Shown here: positions 1 through 9,053 of the stretch, in pieces
Layout: each line of letters starts with the position of its first letter
Numbering within the stretch: the stretch's first letter is position 1
NCBI GenBank assembly: GCA_048262455.1
Contig: JBLXFD010000008.1
Location: forward strand, 62,001-126,000
Source of the DNA: Psychromarinibacter sp048262455
GTDB taxonomy: Bacteria; Pseudomonadota; Alphaproteobacteria; Rhodobacterales; Rhodobacteraceae
Direction of reading: 5' to 3'
Length of the DNA: 64,000 nt
Notes under the pieces: generated by a model
The model's database searches: none
What the model was told of the DNA's origin: nothing
The model's input: the letters and a program-made list of their open reading frames with translations, nothing else
Made by a program: the position numbers and the translations under genes

Positions 1-1289
1 ACGAGGAAGCGCGGCTTTTCGCGCTGCGGGCTGCGGCCGCGGGCGCCGAAGACGGTCATCGCGTCGGCCTCGGCAGCGGTGGCGGGGCGCCGCGGCGGGA
101 TCTTGGCGGGCCTGGGGGGCGTGGGCGTCGTCGGCAGGCCGTCGCCGCTGACCGGCGGGGTCACCGGGCGGCGGGCGATGCGGCCCAGGGCATCGGCGAG
201 CCGGGTGTGGCTGGTGGCGGGCTTGGCGGCAGCGCTAGCGGCGGCGGCGGCGGGCGCGGCGAGGTCCAGCACCGGGTCGGCGCGGCCGGCCAGTTCCGGG
301 GCGTCAGGCGGCACGGCGGCGGCGCGGGCGGCGGGGCTGGGCACGTCCGTCACGGGCGGAGCGGCCTCGGGCTTGGCCTTGTCGGGCTTCGGCGCAGAAG
401 TGCGGCGGGCGACGAGGTCTGCCCCCGAGATGGATTCCACCGGCGGCAGGTCCGCCACCACGGCCGCGGGCGCCAGCGGCGCGGAGGCCGGCGGGGCGGG
501 CACGGCGGAGGGCAATGCGTGGCCGTTTACCCGGGGGGCGGCCTGTTTGCGGCGCGACGAGAAAGCGGGCGCCTCGGACTTGCCGGTGGCGCCGTAGGGG
601 CTGGGCTTTCCGCCCGCAGCCTCGGCCTCGGCGGGTGCGGCGACGGCGGCGGCCGCGTCCTCTGCCGGAGCCTCCACCTCCTCCGCCTTCTTGCCCTTGC
701 GCGCGGCGGGCTTCTTCGGGGCCGGTTCCACCGCCGCGTCCGAGCGGCCGAGGATCTCGATCCGCCGCTCGTCCGGCTCGATCGTCTCGCCCCCGGTCAG
801 CAGGCTGGCGGCGTGGCGGGTGGGGCCGAAGAACGGCTCTCCCTCGAAATCGCCCCGCGCCGGCAGCGCCACGAAGGAGACCGGGTTGAACCGGTACTGC
901 ATCGCGAAGCCCTCGGCCTCGAACAGCGTGTCGCGGGCCACCACGGCCACCTGCGCCTTGTCGCCGCGGCTGCGCCAGTCGAACACCAGGTCGTGCAGGT
1001 CGTAGGGGGTCAGGCCCACCAGCGCCGCGCGGATCTGCTCCATCCGCTCGTTCGCCGAGGGGCCGGGCGCGTCCACCTCGACGTAGAGGATCTGCGAGTC
1101 GGGTATCACCAGCTTGGTGGTCAGCCCCCCGGCCTCCAGGTCCGACGCGGTGCGGCGCAGCACCACCAGTTCGTCCACGAGATCGGGCGCGTCCAGCGAC
1201 ACGTCGCCCACGCTCAGCCATCCCGCCTGCGCGCGGTGCAGCAGGCTGATGCCGTCATGGGTAAGGTTCAGGGCGAAACTGGGCTTCAT
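1..1289 (-). CDS. Conserved Rhodobacteraceae protein of unknown function, C-terminus cut by window edge
   Basis: The reading frame starts at an ATG (1289-1287) and is still open at base 1, so the C-terminus lies outside the window; about 429 residues are visible. The first 190 or so residues are ordered (starts MKPSFALNLTHDG, then TTKLVIPDSQILYVEV) and look like a folded domain. My inference is that it resembles the actin-like start of PilM/GspL-type proteins. The rest is Ala/Pro/Lys-rich and low-complexity. From memory, similar proteins in this family are sometimes labelled translation initiation factor 2, which nothing here supports. It is divergent from the SIMPL gene. I am sure it is coding but not of its function. 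Confidence 0.75.
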   Translation of the reverse strand, partial: MKPSFALNLTHDGISLLHRAQAGWLSVGDVSLDAPDLVDELVVLRRTASDLEAGGLTTKLVIPDSQILYVEVDAPGPSANERMEQIRAALVGLTPYDLHDLVFDWRSRGDKAQVAVVARDTLFEAEGFAMQYRFNPVSFVALPARGDFEGEPFFGPTRHAASLLTGGETIEPDERRIEILGRSDAAVEPAPKKPAARKGKKAEEVEAPAEDAAAAVAAPAEAEAAGGKPSPYGATGKSEAPAFSSRRKQAAPRVNGHALPSAVPAPPASAPLAPAAVVADLPPVESISGADLVARRTSAPKPDKAKPEAAPPVTDVPSPAARAAAVPPDAPELAGRADPVLDLAAPAAAAASAAAKPATSHTRLADALGRIARRPVTPPVSGDGLPTTPTPPRPAKIPPRRPATAAEADAMTVFGARGRSPQREKPRFL

Positions 1290-1456
1290 GCGTCCGGTCT
1301 ATAAAGTCTCGGTGGACCGCTTGGGAGTCGCGCTCCCCTGTTAAAGGCTTTCTATAGCAACAAACCGCCGAACGGAAGGTTACCGCCCGTGCGTGCCCTT
1401 GCCGCAGGCGGCGCCACGATGCACCAATTCGGCGCCAACTGAAAGGATTTGTCACA

Positions 1457-2167
1457 ATGCGCCGGTTCGCTCTCGCGGCCCTTCTTGTCGCCGCCCCCGC
1501 CTTCGCCCTTGCCCAGGGCACCCCGCCCGCCCCGCCGGTGGATGCCGCGCAGCAGGGCCGGCTGACGGTTGTCGGCACCGGCGCCGTGGACAGCGTGCCG
1601 GACATGGCGGTCATCACCATGGGGGTCACCGCGCAGGGCGAGACCGCCGCCGAGGCGATGGACAAGACCTCTGCCGGCACCGCCGAAGTCCTTGCCCGGC
1701 TGCAGGAAGCGGGCGTTCAGCCGCGCGACGTGCAGACCTCCGACCTGTCGCTGAACCCGGTGTGGAACGACCGCAGCGGCCCCGGCCGGCCCGAGATCAC
1801 CGGCTACGAGGCGCGCAATACCGTCACCGTCCGGGTCCGCGCCCTGGACGGGCTGGGGGAGATCCTGGACACGGTGGTGCAGTCGGGGGCCAATACCTTC
1901 CACGGGCTGTCCTTCGCGCTGCAGGATCCGCTGCCGGCCATGGACGAGGCGCGCCGCCGCGCGGTCACCGACGCCCGCCGCAAGGCCGAGCTTTATGCCG
2001 AGGCCGCGGGCGTCACCCTGGGCACGCTGCTGGAACTGAGCGAATCGGTGGACTCCCCCGGCCCCGCCATGTTTCGCGCCGCCGCGGTGATGGATGCCGC
2101 GCCGGTGGCGGAGGGCGAGGTCAGCACTGAGGCCGCCGTCACGCTGGTCTTCGCGATCGGGCGGTAG
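1457..2167 (+). CDS. SIMPL domain (DUF541) periplasmic protein
   Basis: A 236-residue exported protein. Residues 1-20 form a signal peptide (MRRFALAALLVAAPAFALA), and the remainder is one SIMPL/DUF541 domain of the usual length. Recognisable parts are VVGTGAVDSVPDMAVITMGV, the conserved region ending NPVWNDRSG, and the ARRRAVTDARRKAELYAEAAGV helix. Family members are periplasmic or outer-membrane proteins linked in some bacteria to stress and in others to signalling; no enzymatic activity is established. The start has AAAGGA eight bases upstream. It is a single gene, divergent from the gene to its left and convergent with the Anbu gene. Confidence 0.9.
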   Translation: MRRFALAALLVAAPAFALAQGTPPAPPVDAAQQGRLTVVGTGAVDSVPDMAVITMGVTAQGETAAEAMDKTSAGTAEVLARLQEAGVQPRDVQTSDLSLNPVWNDRSGPGRPEITGYEARNTVTVRVRALDGLGEILDTVVQSGANTFHGLSFALQDPLPAMDEARRRAVTDARRKAELYAEAAGVTLGTLLELSESVDSPGPAMFRAAAVMDAAPVAEGEVSTEAAVTLVFAIGR

Positions 2168-2210
2168 CACCGGCAATCGGGGGCGGGACGGGCACGGCCG
2201 GTGCCGCCCC

Positions 2211-2936
2211 TCAGATCTCGATGGCGCTGAAGCCCTCGCGCAGGGTGCGGCCCCAGGCGTTCGACATCTTCTGGAAAGCCTCGTCCTGCGGCTCGATCCG
2301 CCGCGACAGGGTGATCCGGCAGGCGTCCTTCTCGATCACCGCGAGGTCCAGCGGCATGCCCACCGACAGGTTCGACCGCAGGGTCGAATCCATGCTTAGC
2401 AGCACCGCCTTCTGCGCCTCGGCCAGCGAGGTCGAGGGCTGCACCACCCGATCGAGGATCGGCTTGCCGTACTTGTGCTCGCCGATCTGCAGGTAGGGGT
2501 TGTCCTCGGTCGCCTCGATGAAGTTGCCCTCGGGATAGATCAGGAACAGCCGCATCTCGCCGCCCTTGCGCTGACCGGCGAGCAGCAGCGCGGCGCTGAC
2601 CTGGTCGCTGCCGGCGGTCATCTTGGAGGAGATGTCCTTGGCCACCTCGGCCAGCGTGTTGCCGGCGATGGCCGCCACCTCCAGCATCGTCTCGGCGGTC
2701 ATCAGCGACGGGGGCGCGTCGGGGCGGGTATCCTCGATGCCCTCCTGCAGCCGCGCCAGCGCGGTCTGGGTCACGCTGAGGCTGCCGGCGGTCATGATCG
2801 CGACCACGCGCTCGCCCGGCTCCTCGAACAGGAACATCTTGCGGTAGGTGGCGATATTGTCGAGCCCCGCGTTGGTGCGCGTGTCGCTCAGCAGAACCAT
2901 CCCCGCATCCAGCAGCAGCCCGACGCAATAGGTCAT
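2211..2936 (-). CDS. Anbu-type proteasome-like peptidase
   Basis: This 241-residue protein belongs to the N-terminal nucleophile (Ntn) hydrolases. After Met removal, Thr2 would be the nucleophile (MTYCVGLLLDAGMVLLSDTRTN). The SDTRTNAG stretch is the Anbu counterpart of the SDxR motif in proteasome beta subunits and HslV. Anbu (ancestral beta subunit, also called BPH) forms ring or helical assemblies; its substrates are unknown. It is the last gene of a four-gene operon with a transglutaminase-like protein, an alpha-E protein and a circularly permuted ATP-grasp protein, 28 bases after the transglutaminase stop. Such clusters are recurrent in proteobacteria, which suggests making and hydrolysing a peptide-like conjugate. 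Confidence 0.92.
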   Translation of the reverse strand: MTYCVGLLLDAGMVLLSDTRTNAGLDNIATYRKMFLFEEPGERVVAIMTAGSLSVTQTALARLQEGIEDTRPDAPPSLMTAETMLEVAAIAGNTLAEVAKDISSKMTAGSDQVSAALLLAGQRKGGEMRLFLIYPEGNFIEATEDNPYLQIGEHKYGKPILDRVVQPSTSLAEAQKAVLLSMDSTLRSNLSVGMPLDLAVIEKDACRITLSRRIEPQDEAFQKMSNAWGRTLREGFSAIEI

Positions 2937-2964
2937 CTGTCCGTCTTCCCGGTTTTTCGGTGCG

Positions 2965-3777
2965 TTACTGCTGCACCTGACCGACGCTTACGGAGACGTC
3001 AAGATGCTCCGTCGCCGCGCCGGAAGAGACGCCGCGGATCGGCGCCGCGTCCTGGGCATCGTAGCCGGAGCCGAGGCGGATGTAGCGTGCGTCGGGGCAG
3101 CATTCGTTCGCCGGGTCGAAGCCGATCCAGCCCAGCCCGTCCACGAACAGTTCCGCCCAGGCGTGCGACGCCTCGTTCCGCGCCTCGCTGCCCTCGGTGT
3201 AAAGGTAGCCGGCCACGTAGCGCGCGGGGATGCCGGCGCAGATGGCGGCGGCGATCAGCAGGTGGGCGTGGTCCTGGCAGACCCCCTTGCCGAGATCCAG
3301 CGCCTCGGCGGCGGTGGTGCTGCTGTCGGTCATCGAAGGCACGTAGTCCACCGCCCCCCGCACCGCCCGCGACAGCGCGTGCGCGCGGCCGAGGATGTCG
3401 CTTTCGCCCGCGATCGCCTCTTCCGCCAGTTCGCGCACCTCGTGGGTGCTGTCGGTGGCGCGGGTGGTGCGCAGGTAGACCTGCGGGTGAACGCCTTCGC
3501 GGTGGCCCTTCAGCACACCGCTGAGATCCTCGGTCAGCACCTCGCCGCTGACCTCGACCACCAGCGCCTCGACCTCGTTGCGCAGCGAGACGGTCTGGAT
3601 CCAGTCCCCCGCCCCGTCGCGGAAGGCCGCGCCCACCAGCGCGCCGGGCACGTTCACCGACCAGTGCAGCACGTTCTGGCCGACGTTGCTGGCGGGGGTC
3701 AGCCGGTGCGACTGCACCACGCCCCGGATCGGCGTGTCGAAGGTGTACTCGGATCGGTGGGAAACCGTCAGTTTCAT
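2965..3777 (-). CDS. Transglutaminase-like cysteine peptidase family protein
   Basis: A 270-residue cytosolic protein. The N-terminal 100 residues form the beta-rich domain typical of bacterial transglutaminase-like proteins (MKLTVSHRSEYTFDTPIRGV). The C-terminal papain-like core has an intact Cys-His-Asp triad: C167 in GVCQDHAH, H205 in SHAWAEL and D221 in FDPANE. A longer open frame exists upstream, but the ATG at 3777 is preferred because it overlaps the alpha-E stop by four bases (ATGA) and gives a family-typical N-terminus. The reaction is unknown; relatives are thought to cleave or transfer amide bonds. It is the third gene of the Anbu operon. Confidence 0.92.
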   Translation of the reverse strand: MKLTVSHRSEYTFDTPIRGVVQSHRLTPASNVGQNVLHWSVNVPGALVGAAFRDGAGDWIQTVSLRNEVEALVVEVSGEVLTEDLSGVLKGHREGVHPQVYLRTTRATDSTHEVRELAEEAIAGESDILGRAHALSRAVRGAVDYVPSMTDSSTTAAEALDLGKGVCQDHAHLLIAAAICAGIPARYVAGYLYTEGSEARNEASHAWAELFVDGLGWIGFDPANECCPDARYIRLGSGYDAQDAAPIRGVSSGAATEHLDVSVSVGQVQQ

Positions 3778-4730
3778 ATCACCCGCCCTGTCAGGTAGGA
3801 GGTGCGGATCGCGTCGGCGAGCGCCCCGGTGGATTCGATGAATCGCGTCAGGAACTCGTGCAGGCCTTCCTGGAAGATGTCCTCCACCTCGGCCTCGGCC
3901 AGTTCCGCCATCAGCGTGCGCGCGTAACCCTGCGCGTCGCTGGTGCGGCCGTAGGCGCGGGCAAGGAAGCCGAGGCTCTCGTTCACGTCCGCCACGCAGG
4001 TCAGCAGCGAGCGCGGGCATTGCAGGTTGAGGATCAGGAAGTCGACGATCTTGCGCGCGGTGATGTCGCCGCCGTAGGCCCAGCCGAAGCTGCGGTAGGA
4101 ACTGAGCGCGCGCAGCAGCGCCGACCACTGGTAGTTGTCCAGACCCGAGCCGACGTAGCTGAGGTCCGGCAGCAGCACGTAGTGCTTCACGTCCATCACC
4201 CGCGCGGTGCTGTCGGCGCGTTCCAGCGCGAAGCCGAGGCGCAGGAAGTGGAAGCCGTCGTTGCGCAGCATCGAGGCGCTGGAGGCGCCGCGCACCAGCG
4301 CGGTGGTGCGGCGGGTCCAGTCGGTCAGGTCGCTCAGCGGCAGCTGGCTGCGCTCGGTCCGCTGCATCTCGCGCATTTCCTGGAAGGCGCCGTTCAGCGC
4401 GTCCCAGACCTGCCCGGTGATCGCGGTACGCACGATGCGGCCGTTCTCGCGGGCGGCGGTGATGCAGGCGTTCACCGACGAGGCGTTGTCGCTGTCGAAG
4501 AACATGTGGCTTTCGATGTTCCGCTGCACCGGGTCGCCGTACTTCTCGCGGAAGGCGGGCATGGTGCCGCTGGCCTCCAGCACCGATTCCCACTCGTTCC
4601 GGAAACCGCCGCCGGTGTTGGGCAGCAGCGCATGGCGCGCGCCGGCGTCCAGCAGGCGGGCGTTGGTCTCGGCCCGCTCCAGGTAGCGGCCCATCCAGAA
4701 CAGGTTTTCTGCCGTCCGGCTAAGCATCAT
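3774..4730 (-). CDS. Alpha-E domain protein
   Basis: A 318-residue, almost entirely helical protein of the alpha-E family (DUF403), recognised from its start MMLSRTAENLFWMGRYLERAE and its full family length. There is no signal peptide or membrane segment. Alpha-E proteins occur nearly always beside a circularly permuted ATP-grasp protein and a transglutaminase-like protein, and are predicted to act with them in forming a peptide-like product; no activity is proven. It is the second gene of the operon: its start lies 31 bases after the ATP-grasp stop, and its stop overlaps the next start. Confidence 0.93.
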   Translation of the reverse strand: MMLSRTAENLFWMGRYLERAETNARLLDAGARHALLPNTGGGFRNEWESVLEASGTMPAFREKYGDPVQRNIESHMFFDSDNASSVNACITAARENGRIVRTAITGQVWDALNGAFQEMREMQRTERSQLPLSDLTDWTRRTTALVRGASSASMLRNDGFHFLRLGFALERADSTARVMDVKHYVLLPDLSYVGSGLDNYQWSALLRALSSYRSFGWAYGGDITARKIVDFLILNLQCPRSLLTCVADVNESLGFLARAYGRTSDAQGYARTLMAELAEAEVEDIFQEGLHEFLTRFIESTGALADAIRTSYLTGRVI

Positions 4731-4761
4731 GGCCGCACCCCCCGCGGCATTGCCAGCCCGC

Positions 4762-6189
4762 TCATTCCGCCATCACCCAGGTGTCCTTCACCCCGCCGCC
4801 CTGCGACGAGTTCACCACCAGCGACCCTTCCGTCAGCGCCACCCGGGTCAGCCCGCCCGGCACCAGCTCTATCTCCTCGCCCACGAGGCAGTAGGGGCGC
4901 AGGTCCACGTGACGCGGCGCGATTCCCTCCTCCACGAAGGTCGGGCAGGTGGACAGCGCCAGCGTCGGCTGGGCGATGTAGTTGTGGGGCTTTTCCTCGA
5001 TCTTGGCGCGGAACGCCTCGATCTGGCTCTTGGTGGAACGCGGGCCCACAAGCATCCCGTACCCGCCCGAGCCGTGGACCTCCTTGACCACCAGGTCGCC
5101 GAGGTTCTCCAGCACGTACTTGCGCTCGTCGTCGCGGGCGCATTGCCAGGTGGGCACATTCTTCAGGATCGGCTCCTCGCCCAGGTAGAAGCGCACCATG
5201 TCGGGCACGTAGGTGTAGATCGCCTTGTCGTCCGCCACCCCGGCGCCGGGGGCCGAGCAGATCGACACGCCGCCGGAGCGGTAGACGTTCATCAGCCCCG
5301 GCACGCCCAGCATCGAGTCGGGCTTGAAGCACAGCGGGTCGAGGAAGGCGTCGTCGATGCGGCGGTAGATGACATCCACCTTGCGCGGGCCCTCGGTGGT
5401 CTTCATCCAGCAGAAATCGCCGTCGACGAACAGGTCCTGCCCCTCGACCAGCTCCACGCCCATCATGTCGGCGAGGAAGGAATGCTCGTAATAGGCGCTG
5501 TTGAAGTGGCCGGGCGTCAGCACCACCACGCAAGGCTCGGCGTCGCATTTCATCGGCGCCACCGAGGCCAGCGTGCGCCGCAGCGCCCGGGGGTAGCTGT
5601 CTACGGGGGCGATGCGGTTCTGCTGGAACAGGCGCGGGAACATCCGCATCATGATCTCGCGGTTCTCCAGCATGTAGGAGACCCCGGAGGGGGTGCGGCA
5701 GTTGTCCTCCAGCACGTAGAATTCGTCCGGCCCCACCCGCACCAGGTCGATGCCGACGATGTGGCTGTAGACCCCCTTGGGCGGCATGATCCCCACCACC
5801 GCCTTCTCATAGGCGTCGTTGGTATAGACCAGGTGCGCCGGGATCCGTCCCGCGCGCACGATCTCGCCGCGGCCGTAGACGTCGACCAGGAAGGCGTTCA
5901 GCGCCCGCGCCCGCTGCTTGATCCCCCGCTCCAGCCGGCGCCATTCCTCGGCGGCGAAGATCCGGGGGAACATGTCGAAGGGGATCAGCCGGTCCGGGTC
6001 GCCCCCCTCGCCGTAAACGGCGAAGGTGATGCCGATCCGCCGGAAAAGAGCCTCGGCCTCGTGCTGTTTGAGGGTCCGCAGCTCGACCGGCATGTCGCGC
6101 AGCCAGTCCTGCAATCCATCATAGGGCAGACGGATCTGTCCGCCCTGTTCCATCTCGTTGAAATACTGCGTCGGTGCGGCGTTGTTCAT
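4762..6189 (-). CDS. Circularly permuted ATP-grasp protein
   Basis: A 475-residue member of the circularly permuted ATP-grasp family (DUF404/DUF407, COG2308). The family is marked by the stretch around PKGVYSHIVGIDLVRVGPDE, VLEDNCRTPSGVSYMLENR, the nucleotide-binding region LVVKEVHGSGGYGML, and the C-terminal SSQGGGVKDTW. ATP-grasp enzymes join a carboxylate to an amine using ATP; the substrates of this branch are unknown. The start at 6189 (MNNAAPTQYF) has GGAAGAG upstream; the longer open frame upstream is non-coding shadow. It is the first gene of the four-gene operon ending with Anbu and is divergent from the exonuclease gene. Confidence 0.93.
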   Translation of the reverse strand: MNNAAPTQYFNEMEQGGQIRLPYDGLQDWLRDMPVELRTLKQHEAEALFRRIGITFAVYGEGGDPDRLIPFDMFPRIFAAEEWRRLERGIKQRARALNAFLVDVYGRGEIVRAGRIPAHLVYTNDAYEKAVVGIMPPKGVYSHIVGIDLVRVGPDEFYVLEDNCRTPSGVSYMLENREIMMRMFPRLFQQNRIAPVDSYPRALRRTLASVAPMKCDAEPCVVVLTPGHFNSAYYEHSFLADMMGVELVEGQDLFVDGDFCWMKTTEGPRKVDVIYRRIDDAFLDPLCFKPDSMLGVPGLMNVYRSGGVSICSAPGAGVADDKAIYTYVPDMVRFYLGEEPILKNVPTWQCARDDERKYVLENLGDLVVKEVHGSGGYGMLVGPRSTKSQIEAFRAKIEEKPHNYIAQPTLALSTCPTFVEEGIAPRHVDLRPYCLVGEEIELVPGGLTRVALTEGSLVVNSSQGGGVKDTWVMAE

Positions 6190-6354
6190 CTGTCCACTCT
6201 TCCAAGCCGTGCGGCGAGTTGCAAGGCCGGCCGCGCGTCCCCGGCACAGGGACCTGCCGCTTTGCCCAAGCTTTCCGCAACTTAGGGCGATCCCTGCACG
6301 TTGCCACGCCGGCCTTTGCCTCGCCGCCCCCGCGCCGCGCACTATCATCGCTGC

Positions 6355-7368
6355 ATGAGCGTGCTGACATTCCTGCCCGAGGGCATCTACTGCCCCGCCG
6401 GCGACTTCTTCATCGACCCCTGGCGCCCGGTGGACCGGGCGCTGATCACCCATGGCCATGCCGACCACGCCCGGCAGGGACACGCCCGCTACCTCGCCAC
6501 CGAGGCCGCCGCGCCGGTCATGCGGCACCGGCTTGGGGAGATCTCGCTGGAAACCGTGCGCTACGGCGAGACGCGGCGGATCGGCGACGCGGAGGTATCG
6601 TACCACCCCGCGGGGCACGTGCCGGGCTCGGCGCAGATCCGGGTGGAGGTGAAGGGCGAGGTCTGGGTGGTCTCGGGCGACTATAAGACCGAGGTGGACG
6701 GCCTGTCGGAACCCTTCGAGCCGGTGCAATGCCACGCCTTCGTCACCGAATGCACCTTCGGCCTGCCGGTCTTTTCCTGGGCGCCGCAGGCAGAGACCGC
6801 GGCGGAGATCAACGCCTGGTGGGCCACGACGGTGGCAGAGGGCCGCACCCCGGTACTGGGGGCCTACGCGCTGGGCAAGGCGCAGCGGATCATGGCCTGC
6901 CTTGACACCTCCATCGGCCCGATCCTGACCCACGGCGCCATCGAGAACGTCAACGAGGTGCTGCGGGGCCAGGGCCTTGTCCTGCCGGACACGGTGCGCG
7001 TGACGCCCGAGACCGATCCAAAGGCGCACCCGAACGCCATCGTGCTGTCCACCTCCTCGGGGCTGGGCACGCCGTGGATGCGGCGGTTCGGCCAGACCTC
7101 CTCGGCCTTCGCCTCCGGCTGGATGCGCCTGCGGGGCGTGCGGCGGCGGCGTGCGGCGGACCGGGGCTTCGTGATGTCGGACCACGCCGACTGGGAGGGG
7201 CTGAACCAGGCGATCCGCGCCACCGGGGCCGAGAAGGTCTTTGCCACCCATGGCTATACCTCGCAGTTCCGCCGCTGGCTGGAGCACGAGGGCTACGAAG
7301 CCGCGGTGGTGGAGACCGAGTACGAAGGCGAAAGCCTGGACCGCCCCGACCCGGAGGAGGCCGCGTGA
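6355..7368 (+). CDS. Ligase-associated DNA exonuclease (metallo-beta-lactamase / beta-CASP family)
   Basis: A 337-residue metallo-beta-lactamase fold protein. The metal motif HGHADH lies near residue 36, and further metal ligands follow in PAGHVPGSAQ, SGDYKTEVDG and SDHADW, the layout of the beta-CASP nucleases. It matches the family annotated as ligase-associated DNA exonuclease, which sits next to ATP-dependent ligases in many bacteria. The ATG at 6355 gives the usual N-terminus MSVLTFLPEGIYCP. The stop overlaps the ligase GTG by four bases (GTGA), so the two are translationally coupled, supporting a joint role in DNA repair. Confidence 0.93.
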   Translation: MSVLTFLPEGIYCPAGDFFIDPWRPVDRALITHGHADHARQGHARYLATEAAAPVMRHRLGEISLETVRYGETRRIGDAEVSYHPAGHVPGSAQIRVEVKGEVWVVSGDYKTEVDGLSEPFEPVQCHAFVTECTFGLPVFSWAPQAETAAEINAWWATTVAEGRTPVLGAYALGKAQRIMACLDTSIGPILTHGAIENVNEVLRGQGLVLPDTVRVTPETDPKAHPNAIVLSTSSGLGTPWMRRFGQTSSAFASGWMRLRGVRRRRAADRGFVMSDHADWEGLNQAIRATGAEKVFATHGYTSQFRRWLEHEGYEAAVVETEYEGESLDRPDPEEAA

Positions 7369-8957
7369 AACGCTTCGCCCGCCTCTTCGCCCGGCTGGAC
7401 CAGACCACCCGCACCACGCTGAAGGTCGAGGCGCTGGCGGACTACTTCCGCGAGGCGCCCGAGGACGACCGGCTGTGGACCATCGCCCTGCTGTCGGGGC
7501 GCCGGCCCAAGCGCGCGGTTAACGCCACGGTGCTGCGCGGCTGGGCGGCGGAACGCGCCGGCATCCCCCTGTGGCTGTTCGAGGAGGCCTACCCCATCGT
7601 CGGCGACCTCGCCGAGACCATAGCGTTGGTGCTGCCGCCGAACACGCGCGGCTCTGACCGCTCGCTGTCCCACTGGATCGGCCGGATCCGCAGCCTGCCG
7701 ACGCTGGAAGAGCCCGCGCGCAAGGCGCTGATCCTCGAGGCCTGGGACGAGCTGGACGCGACAGAGCGCTTCCTGTTCAACAAGCTGCTCACCGGCGGCT
7801 TCCGCGTCGGCGTCAGCCAGAAGCTGATGACCCGCGCCCTCGCCGCCGCGACCGGGGTCGAGGAAACCGACATGGCACTGCGCCTGATGGGGGACTGGAG
7901 CCCGGACACCACCAGCTTCCGCGCGCTGGTGCTGGAACCGGACCCCGAGGCGAACCTGTCCCGCCCCTATCCCTTCTTCCTGGCCTACCAGCTGGACGAC
8001 CCGCCGGAGACGCTGGGCCCGGTGGGGGACTGGCTGGCGGAACGGAAATGGGACGGCATCCGCGGCCAGCTGGTGCTGCGCGGCGGCGAGCACTACGTCT
8101 GGTCGCGCGGCGAGGAGCTGATGACCGACCGCTTTCCGGAACTGGCGGCGGCGAAGGACTTCGTGCCCGAGGGCACGGTGCTGGACGGCGAGATCCTGGC
8201 CTGGGAGGGCGACGCGCCCCTGCCCTTCTCGGCGCTGCAGAAGCGGATCGGGCGCAAGAGCGTGCCGAAGAAGCTGCTGGCCGAGGCGCCGGTGATCCTG
8301 AAGGCCTACGACCTGCTGGAATGGCAGGGCGAGGACATCCGCGCGCGGCCGCTGTCCGAACGGCGGGCGCTTCTCGCGGCGCTCGTCGCGGGACTGCCGG
8401 CGGAGGCGCCGCTGCGGCTGTCCCCCGCCGTGGAGGTGGCGGACTGGGAGGCGATGGCCGCCGAGCGGGCGCGCTCGCGCGACATGGGGGCCGAGGGGCT
8501 GATGCTGAAGCGGCTGTCCAGCCCCTACCAGGTGGGCCGCAAGAAGGGCGACTGGTGGAAGTGGAAGGTCGACCCGCTGAGCATCGACGCGGTGATGATC
8601 TACGCCCAGCAGGGCCACGGCCGCCGCGCCAACCTGTTCACCGATTTCACCTTCGCGGTGCGCGACGGCAACGCGCTGGTGCCCTTCACCAAGGCCTACT
8701 CCGGCCTCACCGACGCCGAGTTCCGCCAGATCACCGCCTGGGTCCGCAAGAACACGCTGGAACGCTACGGCCCGGTGCGCGCGGTCAAGCCGGAGCATGT
8801 CTTCGAGATCCACTTCGAGGGCATCCAACGCAGCCCCCGCCACAAGTCCGGCGTCGCGCTGCGGTTTCCCCGCATGGCCCGGTGGCGGCGGGACAAGCCG
8901 GTGGACGAGGCGAACACGATGGAGGATCTGAGGGCGCTGCTGGAGGCGTATGGGTAG
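7365..8957 (+). CDS. ATP-dependent DNA ligase
   Basis: A 530-residue ligase that seals nicks through an AMP-lysine intermediate. An N-terminal helical DNA-binding domain covers roughly residues 1-200. The adenylation domain carries K228 in motif I (KWDGIR). Later nucleotidyltransferase motifs are visible, including DGEI, EGLMLKR and WWKWKVD, followed by an OB-fold C-terminus. The start is a GTG overlapping the exonuclease stop. In the better-known four-gene cluster, Lhr helicase and a metallophosphoesterase accompany this pair; neither is present within this window. Confidence 0.93.
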   Translation: MKRFARLFARLDQTTRTTLKVEALADYFREAPEDDRLWTIALLSGRRPKRAVNATVLRGWAAERAGIPLWLFEEAYPIVGDLAETIALVLPPNTRGSDRSLSHWIGRIRSLPTLEEPARKALILEAWDELDATERFLFNKLLTGGFRVGVSQKLMTRALAAATGVEETDMALRLMGDWSPDTTSFRALVLEPDPEANLSRPYPFFLAYQLDDPPETLGPVGDWLAERKWDGIRGQLVLRGGEHYVWSRGEELMTDRFPELAAAKDFVPEGTVLDGEILAWEGDAPLPFSALQKRIGRKSVPKKLLAEAPVILKAYDLLEWQGEDIRARPLSERRALLAALVAGLPAEAPLRLSPAVEVADWEAMAAERARSRDMGAEGLMLKRLSSPYQVGRKKGDWWKWKVDPLSIDAVMIYAQQGHGRRANLFTDFTFAVRDGNALVPFTKAYSGLTDAEFRQITAWVRKNTLERYGPVRAVKPEHVFEIHFEGIQRSPRHKSGVALRFPRMARWRRDKPVDEANTMEDLRALLEAYG

Positions 8958-9053
8958 GATGTGGTGGTCTGCGGGTTCGGTGACGGCGGTCACCGGACCA
9001 GGCGCGAAGACGCTCGCGGATCCCGAACGTCGGCGCATACCCTGTCCCAATCG

